A stretch of 64,000 nt of DNA from NCBI RefSeq assembly GCF_029633865.1, contig NC_079219.1:53354898-53418897 (forward strand), written 5' to 3'. Position 1 is the stretch's first letter. Every line of letters begins with the position of its first letter. The position numbers and the translations under genes are program-made. The DNA is from Lampris incognitus (Eukaryota; Chordata; Actinopteri; Lampriformes; Lampridae). Below the pieces are notes generated by a model. It was given only the letters and a program-made list of their open reading frames with translations. It was not told the origin of the DNA and ran no database searches. Positions 51,702 through 63,700 of this stretch are shown here, piece by piece.

Positions 51702-54700
51702 CTATCGGATAAGAGTCTTCTTGGGGTCCTTGTCTGTGCAGGGCAGCCCTCGGGTGAGACGAGATGGCTTCACAAACACCCCGTGGCCGGGAGGACAGCG
51801 GAAATACACCCTTCCCTGGACAGTCCCATTGTGCTTGCCTGTTGGAAAAGAAATCATGAGTCACTGAAGAATAATGAGTTATTAGATCACTTTTTCATCC
51901 ATTCATTTTTTTTTTTCATTCATTCATTTTTTTTCCATCCAACTCAGCCACTGGGAATGCACAAGCCAGCGCATTTTTATTGCCGGTGTCAAGCCCGGAT
52001 AAATGGGGAGGGCTGCGTCAGGAAGGGCATCTGGCATAAAACCTTTGCCAACTCAAATATGCAGTTCATAAATCAGATTTCCATACTGGATCGGTCGAGG
52101 CCCGGGTTACCAACGGCCGCCACCAGTACTGTTGGGCAGCAGGGTGCCGGTGGAAACTATGCTACTGTTGGGTGAAAGAGAAGGAGAGGGGGAAGGCATG
52201 TCCAGAGGCAGTGGGAGAGGAGGAAGGGTAGGAGTGTGGAGGTGAGAGTCTGAACTTTGAGCTTTGGCACTATGACTGGTAAAGGGAGAGAGCTGGCTGA
52301 TATGATGGGAGATAAGGAAGGTAGATATACTGTGTGTGAAAGAGACCAGGTGGAAGAGGAGTAAGGCCAGGAGCATTGGAGGAGGGTTCAAACTCTTCTA
52401 ACATGGTGTGGATGAGAGGAGAAATAGGGTAGGGGTAATCCTTAAGGAAGAGTATGTTGAAGCCGAAAATCGAAGATGTGATGATGAATGTTTTCAGTGC
52501 ATATGCCCCGCGAGTTGAGTGTGAGATGAAAGAGAAAGAAGAATTCTGGATTGAGTTGGATGAAGTGGTGGAGAGGATACCTAAGGAGGAGAGAGTGGTG
52601 ATTGGAGCGGACTTCAATGGGCATGTTGGTGAAGGGAACGGAGGTGATGAGGAGGTGATGGGCAGGTATAGTGTCAAGGAGAGGAATGTGGAAGGACAGA
52701 TGGTGGTGGATTTTGTGAAAAGGATGGAAATGGCTGTGGTGAATACATATTTCAAGATGACGGAGGCACACAGGGTGACGTATAAGAGTGGAGAAAAGTG
52801 CACACAGGTGGACTATATCTTATGCAGGAGGTGCAATCTGAAAGAGATTGGAGAATGCAAGGTCATGACAGGGGAGAACGTAGCTAGGCAGCATCACATG
52901 GTGGTCTGTAGGATGACTTTGGAGATCAAGAAGAAGAAGAGAGTGAAGGCAGAGCCAAGGAACAAATGGTGGTGGAAGGAGGACTGTTATGTGGAGTTCA
53001 GGAAGGAGTTAAGACAGGCACTGGGTGGTAGTGAAGAGTTGCCAGATGGCTGGTCAACCACTGCAAAAATAGTGAGAGAGACAGCTAGGAAGATACTTGG
53101 TATGTCATCTGGACAGAGGAAGGAAGACAAGGAGACTTGGTGGTGGAATGAGAAAGTACAGGAAAGTATACAGAGGAAGAGGTTGGTGAAGAAGAAGTAG
53201 GATAGTCAGAAAGATGAAGAAAGTTGACAGGGGTACAAGGAGATGCAGCATAAGGTGAAGGCAAAGGAAAAGGTGTAAGGTGAGTTGTATGACAGGTTAG
53301 ACACTAAGGAAGGAGAAAAGGACTTGTACCAATTTGCTAGACAGAGGAACCAAGCTGGGAAGGATGATGATGATGAAGGATAGAGATGGAAATGTGTTGA
53401 CAAGCAAGGATAGTGTGTTGAGATGGTGGAAGGAGTACTTTGAGGGGCTGATGAATGAAGAAAATGGGAGCGAGAGAAGGTTGGATGATGTGGGGATAGT
53501 GAATCAGGAAGTGCAGTGGATTAGCAAGGATGAAGTGAGGGCAGCTATGAAGAGGATGAAGAGTGAAAAGGCAGTTGGTCCAGATGATATACAGTGCATC
53601 TGGAAAGTATTCACACCCCTTCACTTTCCCCACAATTTGTTATGTTACAGCCTTATTCCAAAATGGATTAAATTCCTTTTTTTCTCATCAATCTACACAC
53701 AATACCCCATAATGACAAAGGGAAAAAGGTTTTGTAGAATTTTTTGCAAATTTATTAAAAATAAAAAACTGAAATATTGCATGTACATAAGTATTCACAC
53801 CCTTTGCTATGACACTCAAAATTGAGCTCAGGTTCATCCTGTTTCCACTGATCATCCTTGAGATGTTTCTACATCTTGATTGGAGTCCACCTCTAGTAAA
53901 TTCAATGGATTGGACATGATTTGGAAAGGCACACACCTGTCTATATAAGGTCCCACTGTTGACAGTGCATGTCAGAGCAGAAACCAAGCCATGAAGTCAA
54001 AGTAATTGTCTGTGGACCTCCGAGACAGGATTGTATTGAGGCACAGATCTGGAGAAGGGTACAAAAAATGTTCTACAGCTTTGAAGGTCCCGAAGAGCAC
54101 AGTGGTCTCCATCATTCGTAAATGGAAAAAGTTTGGCTCCACCAGGACTCTTCCTAGAGCTGGCCGCCCAGCCAAACTGAACAATCGGGGGAGAAGGGCC
54201 TTGGTCAGGGAGGTGACCAAGAACCCGATGGTCACTCTGACAGAGCTCCAGCTTTCCTCTGTGGAGATGGGAGAACCTTCCAGAAGGACAACCATCTCTG
54301 CAGCACTCCACCAATCAGGCCTTTATGGTAGAGTGGCCAGACGGAAGCCTCTGCTCAGTAAAAGGCACATGACAGCCCGCTTGGAGTTTGCCAGAAAGCA
54401 CCTAAAGGACTCTCAGACCATGACAAACAAGATTCTCTGGTCTGATGAAACCAAGATTGAACTCTTTGGCCTGAATGCCAAACATCACGTCTGGAGGAAA
54501 CCAGGCACCTCTCATCACCTTGCTAATACCATCCCTACAGTGAAGCATGGTGGTGGCAGCATCATGCTGTGGGGATGTTTTTCAGCGGCAGGAACTGGGA
54601 GACTGGTCAGGATCGAGGGGAAGATGAATGGAGCAAAGTACAGAGAGATCCTTGATGAAAACCTGCTCCAGAGCGCTCAGGACCTCAGACTGGGGCGAAG

Positions 54701-57700
54701 GTTTACCTTTCAACACGACAATGACCCTAAGCACACAGCCAAAACAACAAAGGAGTGGCTTCAGGACAAGTCTGTGAATGTCCTTCAGTGGCCCAGCCAG
54801 AGCCCAGACTTGAACCCCATTGAACATCTCTGGAAAGACCTGAAAATAGCTGTGCAGCGACGCTCCCCATCTAACCTTACAGAGCTCGAGAGGATCTGCA
54901 GAGAAGAATGGGAGAAATACCCCAAATTTAGGTGTGCCAAGCTTGTAGCTTCATACCCAAGAAGACTTGAGGCAGTAATCGCTGCCAAGGGTGCCTCAAC
55001 CAAGTACTGAGTAAAGGGTGTGAATACTTATGTACATGCAATATTTCAGTTTTTTATTTTTAATAAATTTGCAAAAAATTCTACAAAACCTTTTTCGCTT
55101 TGTCATTATGAGGTATTGTATGTAGATTGATGAGAAAAAAAAGGAATTTAATCCATTTTGGAATAAGGCTGTAACATAACAAAATGTGGGGAAAGTGAAG
55201 GGGTGCGAATACCTCCCGGATGCACTGTACCTCTGGAGGCATGGAGATGTTTAGGGGAGATGGCAGTGGAGTTTTTAACTAGGTTGTTTAACACATCTTG
55301 GAAAGTGAGAGGATGCCTGAGGAGTGGAGAAGAAGTATACTGGTACCAATTTTCAAGAATAAGGGTGATGTGCAGAGCTATAGTAACTACAGAGAAGTAT
55401 GTAGGAGTGGTGCAGGATATGTATGAGGGCAGTGTAACAGTGGTCTATGATGTTTGCGGATGACATTGTGATCTGTAGCGAGAGTAAGGAGCATGCTGAG
55501 GAGAGCCTGGAGAGGTGAAGGTATGCACTGGAGAGAAGAGGAATGAAAGTCAGTAGGAGCAAGACAGAATATGCATGAATGAGAGGGAGGACAGTGGAAT
55601 GGCGAGGATGCAAGGAGTAGAGGTGACGAAGGTGTACGAGTTTAAATACTTGGGATCAACTGCTCAAAGTAATGGGGAGAGCAGAAAAGAGGTGAAGAAG
55701 ATAGTGCAGGCAGGGTGGAGTGAGTGGAGAAGAGTGTAGGAGTGATTTGTGACAGAAGGGTACCAGCAAGAATTAAAGGAAAGGTTTACAAGATGGTTGT
55801 GAGGCCAGCTATGTTATATGGTTTGGAGACAGTGGCACTGATGAAAAGACAGGAGGTGGAGCTGGAGGTGGCAGAGTTGAAGATGCTAAGATTTTCACTG
55901 GGAGTGACGAAGAAGGACAGGATTAGGGATGATTATATTAGAGGGACAGCTCAGGTTGGACAGTTTGGAGACAAAGCAAGAGTGCAGAGGACAGGAAGAG
56001 ATGGAAACGGATGATCTGCTGAAGCGACCCTTAACCAGAGCAGCCAAAAGTAGTTCACTTTTTCATCCATTCATATTCTATACTTGTTTGATTCAGTGAC
56101 AGGCTGCGCGTGCACACACACACACACACACACACACGCGTCTTATCTATGGACAATTTAAAGACTCCAATTCACCTATCATGCATGTCTTTGGACTATG
56201 GGTGGATCCTGGTGTACTTGAAGGAAACCCATGCTAACGCAAGGAGAACATGGTGACATAAAGCGAACATGCTAACATAAGGAGAACATGCATACTAAGT
56301 TCTCTGGGGCAACAGCACTAACCACTAAGCCACTAAGTCACCCTAATTTCTTGTCCTAAAAACATAATTTGGTGTGATTGGTCCAATTGTATACTTGATT
56401 AGTTACAATGCTCTTAAATGGCGCCCTCCTGGAGAAGTAGATATTTTGTAAGAGCAGGACTGTGGACACCTCAGAAAGCAACAATGGAAGCCAAACAGAA
56501 ACACGTGTAGACCAAAACTCACCTATCAAAAAAGAAAGAGCTTGAAGGGTTGCATAAAGTGGTAGCAACATAAATTTAAAGCTGAGTATCTTACTGAAGG
56601 CTGAAATTACAGTACACCATATAAGCTGGGTGTATAACATTGCTAAAGCAACTCTGGAAAGAACCATACACTAAATGCAACACATAAAAATATACACATG
56701 TAATAAAAATACAGCAGGAGTGTAGCACTTTGTAGATGTGGAGACAGTATCTGCAGTAAAACTCCCACATATTAGACTATTGTGTACATCACACATACAC
56801 ATGCTAATAGCTATGTTATCTGGATAACTTTATAGGTAATAAAACCTTAAGTGACGTACCCACAGCCAGGTCCAGCTGCACACCGACCCAGATGCCCTTG
56901 GCGAACTCCACTCCTCCAACATAGTGAACCGTTCCTCTCCTCTTCCCCACCCACACCTGTTCTCCGGGGGCCATCCAGTCAGGCAGCTGGGCAACTGGTG
57001 AGCTCTCGTCCCCGCTGGAATCCCCCGAGGGCTCAGCGCTGCTGGGGTTCGGGCTGGGGCAAGGACTCCCGTGGGGCAAATCTCCCTGAGCCGGCTCCTG
57101 GATAGGGGGTTCTCCTCCTCCCCCCCGCTGAGCCGGTGAAGGAGCAGAGGCTGGAGCTGGAGGAGAGGCTGTGCATGTGTCTGGGGGTGAGTCAGGCGTC
57201 GAGGCTGGAGCAGCGGGCATCGTTAAGGCCTGAACTGGAGCTGGGATTTGGGTAGGGGCAGGTGCAGCGGTGGGGGCTATAGTTGTGGTGCAAACTGGAA
57301 CTGCGGTTGGGCAGGAAGGAGGTATAGCGACAGGGCCTTTGCCGTTGTGACAGTTACATATGGGGGCTGGGGTATTTCCAGGGCTGGGTGTGTTGATAAC
57401 AACAGAGACAACGTCACAAGCCTGTTGACTGCCAGTGTTGCGTGTTTCTATATCTTCCCCTTTTTGCTGTGTTCCAGCAGGCAACTCTAAACCGTCCCGT
57501 GGCCATCCCTCGGCAAAGTGTGCTAAATCGCCCTCCCCGATGCCGTCATCAGCCCCTTTAAAGTCAGTGAATTCCTGGCTGGCGCTGAGGACACAGCTGT
57601 GTGGAGGAGAAGAGCTTCGCTGCTGGTCTGTGCAATTGGGGATACTGACTGGAGAGGAAGGTGGGGCGATGAGCTTGCTCTCCAGACCTTCACCGCATGC

Positions 57701-60700
57701 TGAGAGGGCCGACTGCTCATTGTCACCCATCTGGGGAACAATTTTAGTTTGGGTGCAGCACCTGTCCAGGTCTCTGGGGGCAATGCTGAGGTGGTCAGAA
57801 CTCTCACTGGCACTGAAAGGCATGTCAGACAGCGTGGCGTTGGAGGCACTGTGAGAGAAGTAGCCGCTGGTACAACTGCTGGTCGTGGGGCTGCGAGACA
57901 CCTCCCTCTCCCCCCCTCCGCCACCTACCCCCGCACACCGACCTCCCTTCAGCTCCGGGCGAGCGGAGAGCACCCCCTCCCGGCTCTCCAGGGTGGCGTT
58001 GTAGACCTCAAAGTTAGCAAAGTCCTCTGGGATGTAGGGCTGGAGGCTGTTGTAGTCCTGAGGGCCCCGGTCCAGGCTCAAAGCCATGTCTACGTCCGTC
58101 TCCTCCTCTTCAGAGTCCTGCTGACCAAGACACATCCAGCAGAGACACGACATCAGAATCAGAATCAGTTTTATCTGGCCAAGTATGTGTACGCCTACAC
58201 ATACAAGGCCTTTGACTCCGGTTCCTCCATTGCTCTCCATGTACTCACACACAACAGCCATACAGCTAACACAAAGACTACAAGGTAAACACATTTAACT
58301 ACTACGTACAGATATAGATGTATGTAAAAAAGTACGTCATAAAAATTTCACCCATAGACATAAAAATGTCACCCATAGAACTACACTATTTCTGTCAACA
58401 CTTACTGAAGATGACATGAAATGGAGGGAAATGTGAATGATGGAGAACCCCGACGCCATGTTGGAATTCATGCTGGTTACTGAGGACCTTTTTCTGTTGC
58501 GTCTCCACACCTGGGGCCGTATTCATGAAACATCTTAAGGCTAAAAGTAGCGCCTAACTGCCCGATTAGGAGTAAATCCTAAAAATAGTAAGTGTGTCAC
58601 TCCTAAATTTTTCTCTAGCCGAGTGAGTCATGAAGCGTCAGGACCGTCTCGAGGACTCCTAAGAATCAGAACAGACCCAGAAAGCGGCTGTTTTTGTTTT
58701 ACTGGAGGTTCAAATTTACCTTTGATTATTTCTTTCCTTTCATGGACAAAGTTGTAAAAGAAGTAAAAGTTGGTCTCGCAACCAGTTTGGTTTTGGCTGA
58801 TGTTTCCATGGTGACGTGTCCGGCTTGTTCCCTTGCTGCGATCATCGGAAAGGCAGCATTTAAAAACCTACATAGCGATCCAATAATTATTCTGAGAAGT
58901 GGTGTAGGTGTTTGAGGCTTTATGGTCGAAACGTCAAGAGGCTACATTTAATTAGGAGCATTTAAGCAAGTGTGCGGACTCTAATTTTCTTGTTGGGGTT
59001 CAAACCCTGGAGGGGTCGAACCCTATTGTTTTCCGCTCGGTTTATAATTTGTAGTCTGCTGCCGCGGCTCAAACTGCAGTGAGCTGGAATGAGCAAGGAA
59101 CGTGAAACTTGACCCAATAAATGGAAATGACGCACAAATGCTTCACAAGAAACATGATTACAATTGGCCAGATGGCGGCGCTATAGTTAAAAAACTTAGT
59201 GTTGTCTACTCTTAGCTACTACTACTACTTTCGGCTGCTCTTGTTAGGGGGCGCCACAGCGGATCGCCCGTTTCCATCTCTTCCTGTCCTTTGCGTCTTC
59301 CTCTGTCACACCAGCCACCCGCATGTCCTCCCTCACCACATCCATAAACCTCCTGTTTGGCCTTCGTCTTCTCCTCTTCCCTGGCAGCTCCACATTCAGC
59401 ATTCTTCTCCCAATATACCCAGCATCTCTCCTCCACACATGTCCAAACCATCTCAATCTCTCCTCTCTTGCTTTGTCTCCAAACCGTCCAACCTGAGCAG
59501 TCCCTCTAATATACTCGTTCCTAATCCTGTCCTTCTTCGTCACTCCCAATGAACATCTTATCATCTTCAACTCTGCCACCTCCAGCTCCACCTCCTGTCT
59601 TTTCGTCAGTGCTACCGTCTCCAAACTATACAACATAGCTGGCCTCACAACCATCTTGTAAACCTTCCCTTTAACTCTTGCTGGTACCCTTCTGTCACAC
59701 ATCACTCCTGACACTCTTCTCAAACCACTCCACCCCGCCTGCACTCTCTTCTTCACCTCTCTTCTGCACTCCCCATATTTAAACTCATATGCCTTCATCA
59801 CCTCTCCTCCTTGCATCCTGACCATTCCACTATCCTCCCTCTCATTCATGCATACGTATTCCGTCTTGCTCCTACTGACTTTCATTCCTCTTCTCTCCAG
59901 TGCATACCTCCACCTCTCCTCAACCTGCACCCTACTCTGACTACAGATCACAATGTCATCCACAAACATCATAGTCCACGGAGACTCCTGCCTGATCTCG
60001 TCTGTCAGCCTGTCCATCACCACTGCAAACAAGGAAGGGCTCAGAGCCGATCCTTGATATAATCCCACCTCCACCTTGAACCCATCTGTCATTCCAACCG
60101 TACACCTCACCACTGTCACACAGCCCTCATACATATCCTGCACCACTCCTACATACTTCTCTGCAACTGCTGACTTCCTGACACAATACATCACCTCCTC
60201 TCTCGGCACCCTGTCATATGCGTTCTCTAAATCCACAAAGACACAATGTACCTCCTTCTGTTGTTTAGTCTTAGTGCGAAGATAAAATGCTTGATGAATA
60301 CGGCCCCAGCTCACCTGTATGCGATTCGTTTGTTTCCCTGCCATGGATGAGCATGTTTGTAGGTTGTTGAGCCATCAGCTAGTGCAGCAGAATGCCTACG
60401 GCGGTGTGTTGCTGTGTGCAGGACACAGCCGTGTGCAGCCCTTACGGCAAGTTTAATCTCAATACCGCATGGCTGTGTGTCACACGTACAGCTGTGTGCG
60501 GGTTAAGCTGAAACTTAAGAGCAGTGTGCGGCAGAGTGTGCGCCACAGCCGTGTGTGGCTGTGTGTATCAGGCATGCAGCACTATGCTGCAGCGTGTGTG
60601 TATCAGATGTGTCAGTGTGCTGCAATTTGTGTAACACCTGCAGCAGTGTGTGTGAGACACAACATTGTGTGACACTGTGTGCGATCCTAGCGTGTTACCC

Positions 60701-63700
60701 TGGCAGCATTGTGTGACACTAACAGAATTAACCTTTACAGCAGTGTGTTTAACCCCTGTAGTTTTGTGTGACACTGTGTGCAACACTTACAGTACAGCAG
60801 TATGGGTGACACTTACAGCGGCAGTGTGTGGCAGTGTGTGGCTGAGCTGTCTGCTGGTGGGGGTGGAGGTGGGGGTGGATGTGGAGGTGGAAGGCTTGCA
60901 GTGGCCCTCGCTGCCTGCCCTGGGCCGGCGCCAGGGGCAGGGAGGGGGGAGCAGTGCAGGGCTGTCCACACATGAGCGCATGCTCTGCAGATGGGTCAGA
61001 ACAACAGCACACACTTCACACACACAAAGCATGCATGGAGCCAGGCGGGCCTGTTTCAAAGTTAGTTCAGTAGCATGCGGTGCCATTTTCCATGAAAACC
61101 AATATGCCAGTTAGTTTTAAATGACCGGAACAGCCACAGACTATCAACTGTCTGGAAGAAAAATAGTTGTGTTGAAGAGTTCAATCACCACAATTGTTTC
61201 AGAATTGATCCCCGTAGGGCAGGGGTGCCCAACTCCAGGCCTCGAGGGCCGCAGCGTCTGCAGGTATTTGTTGCAGCCATGCACTACACCACCTGATTTA
61301 ACTAATTCCTTCCCCTCCTTGGTCCAAGGGGTGAGCTAATTAGTTAAATCAGGTGGTGTAGTGCATGGGTGGAACAAATACCCGCAGGCACAGAGGACAA
61401 CCTGGGATGACCCCCCCAAGGTTGGACAACCCCAGGGTTCAAACCCAGGACCTTCTTCCTGTGAGGCGACAGCGTTAACCACTGGTCTTGGTACTGCTCT
61501 AGCCATATTATCAGGAATGATCTCAGAATGACGTATTTCCAACTGAATATTGTGGCTGTCCCCAGCTGAAGTCATGCTTCTGTAAGTCATGCCAGTCCTG
61601 TTCAGTCCAGTGTCATACAATACGGCGGATGAGACCTCATTATGAATTACGGAGCTTTGTTTATACTCATACAGCACGCAGCACAGTGTTAACATCAGTA
61701 ATCAGTAAGGAGCTTTAGATGATGAGTAATTTTTGCTGATGTCAATTGAAAGAGATTACAAGTAAGTTATGAGACCACATAGTGCAGAACAAGTAATGGA
61801 ATTTGTCAAAAGATGAAGTAACGATGCAAGAAAATGATAAACAAAGATGGGGGTTTGGGTATGGGAGGGAGAACGCAGAGGACGACGAGATCCAGAAAAT
61901 GAGGGAATGAAGAGAAAGAGAAACGGGGAAGAAGCAAAAAACATCAGGGGAGTAGAATGGAGAAAACAGACACACATAAATCCGACCCTCCAAACCGATG
62001 AAGCACCCGCCTCCCCTCCTTACCTCTTGTCCCAGCAGAGGCCGGGCCTCCAGGGCCCTCTTGGCCTTGCCCTCCTCTTTGACAGGCAGCAGGGACTTGA
62101 GGAACTTGGGTGGCTGGGGGGAGAGGACCTTGAACGGGCTCGAGTTGAAAAAGGTAGGGCTCTCCGGCACCGCACCTGAGGGGGAAACAAGCAGCGGTTG
62201 CCAGGTCAGAATTTAGCAGCCAACTGGAACGTTCCTACATACTTCCATACTCTGTTCCTTTGAAAGTTGATTTTAGGATTTTGCTATTCACTTCCAAGCC
62301 AACTGGGGTTGCAGGGATGCTGGCGCCTATCCCAGCAGTCAGTGGGTGGGGAGACACCCTGGACAGGCCGCCAGGCCATCACACGGGTGGAGAATTCGTT
62401 GGAAGAAATAAATTTGCTTCCTTGGAGCACACAGCGATTATGCAAAGGATCACGATGATCCCGCGACCCCAACTGGGATAAGCGGCTTGGATAATGGATG
62501 GATGGATGAACTTTTAAGCCATGCCGTGGTCTCGCACCTGCGCGGATAACAGGGGCTGCATTCATGAAACATCCTAAGGCTAGAAGTAGCTCCTAACTGG
62601 CCCATAAAGGAGAAAATCCTAAAAATAACATGGCTGTGTCAGGCCTAATTTTAAGACTGAGGCATTTTAACACTAAAACCAGCTGCTAAATCAACAAAAG
62701 GTTCGGGCCGACTCACTAAGACCAAATCATGACAGTCCTGTTAGACCGGGAGCTGATCACAGCTCCAAATGTAATTATTTCTTTCCTTTCATGGACAAGT
62801 TGTGCAAGAAGTAAAAACTGATCTAATTTGGTTTTCGTTCGTTAGCGTGGCGATATGTCGGGCTTCTTCCCATCCGCCATGATCATTCTACATTATCGAT
62901 GAAAAAGGCTGCATTTTAAAGCCTACGTAGCCTATCTGATCATTATGTTATAGGAGGTGCCAGATATTTAACAGGCTGCAGTAATTACCCAAAATTAATC
63001 CTACTTGATTAAGTCAGTGTTCTGTTTTTAATTTCATGTACGTAGTCAGCAGCACATACATTTTCTCTAAACGTAAGTGTTTTATTTGACTAGGGTAACA
63101 TGATGTGTACTTCCTGCCATTGCTTTGCTGGTCTACTGTGTAGACCATGTTAGAATCCCTCCCCAAGTGTTTTGGGAATCCAGCCGATCCAAAATTTGAG
63201 GGTTTTTTTGTGGAAGAATTCATCAACACACAGACCGGTCCTCTTGTCAGCCAATCACCGTGGGCACAGGAAGCGAGTGAACCTGTGAAACATGACGTCT
63301 CCATGGCAACAGAGTCAACCTCACCCTCTCCTCTTAGTTCAAGTCGTCACCCAGTTCCTTAGTAAAAGTTGGTCTCAGCAGCTTCTTGAATTGGTTTTAA
63401 GAAGGGAAGGGTTTGTTTTCTTCCCCCCCTTTTTCTCCCCAGTTGTACCCGGCCAATTACCCCCACTCTTCTGAGCTGTCCCGGTTGTTGCTCCACCCAT
63501 TCTGCAGCATTCTTCCTTCGATACACGTGGAGTCGCCAGCCGCTTCTTTTCACCTGACAGTGAGGAGTTTCGCCAGGAGGACGTAGCGTGTGAGAGGATC
63601 ACGCTATTCCCCCCCAGTTCCCCCTCCTCTCCGAACAGGCGCCCCGACTGACCAGAGGAGGCGCTAGTGCAGTGACCAGGACACACACCCACATCCAGCT

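Larger units (their letters stand above)
51907..56054 (+). mobile_element. RTE-clade LINE, near full length but internally deleted
   Basis: The insertion is flanked by a 20-bp target duplication, TCACTTTTTCATCCATTCAT (51887-51906 and 56055-56074). Its 5' region has GTGTCAAGCCCGGATAAATG. The endonuclease half follows at 52454-53200 ([60 protein letters not shown]). The reverse transcriptase is largely deleted around 55390-55440 and frameshifted after that; the C-terminal part is at 55620-56010. A Tc1 element sits inside at 53592-55227. It lies in the last kif13 intron on the opposite strand. Confidence 0.88.

Noticed and set aside
52107-52803. Minus-strand frames of 94-177 codons in the LINE endonuclease region
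   Set aside because: They lie antisense to a clear LINE endonuclease frame and carry no family motif.
57248-58288. Plus-strand frames across the large kif13 exon
   Set aside because: They are shadows of the 1258-nt minus-strand exon.
59199-60285. Plus-strand Ser/Pro-rich frames
   Set aside because: They are antisense to the RTE copy D reverse transcriptase.
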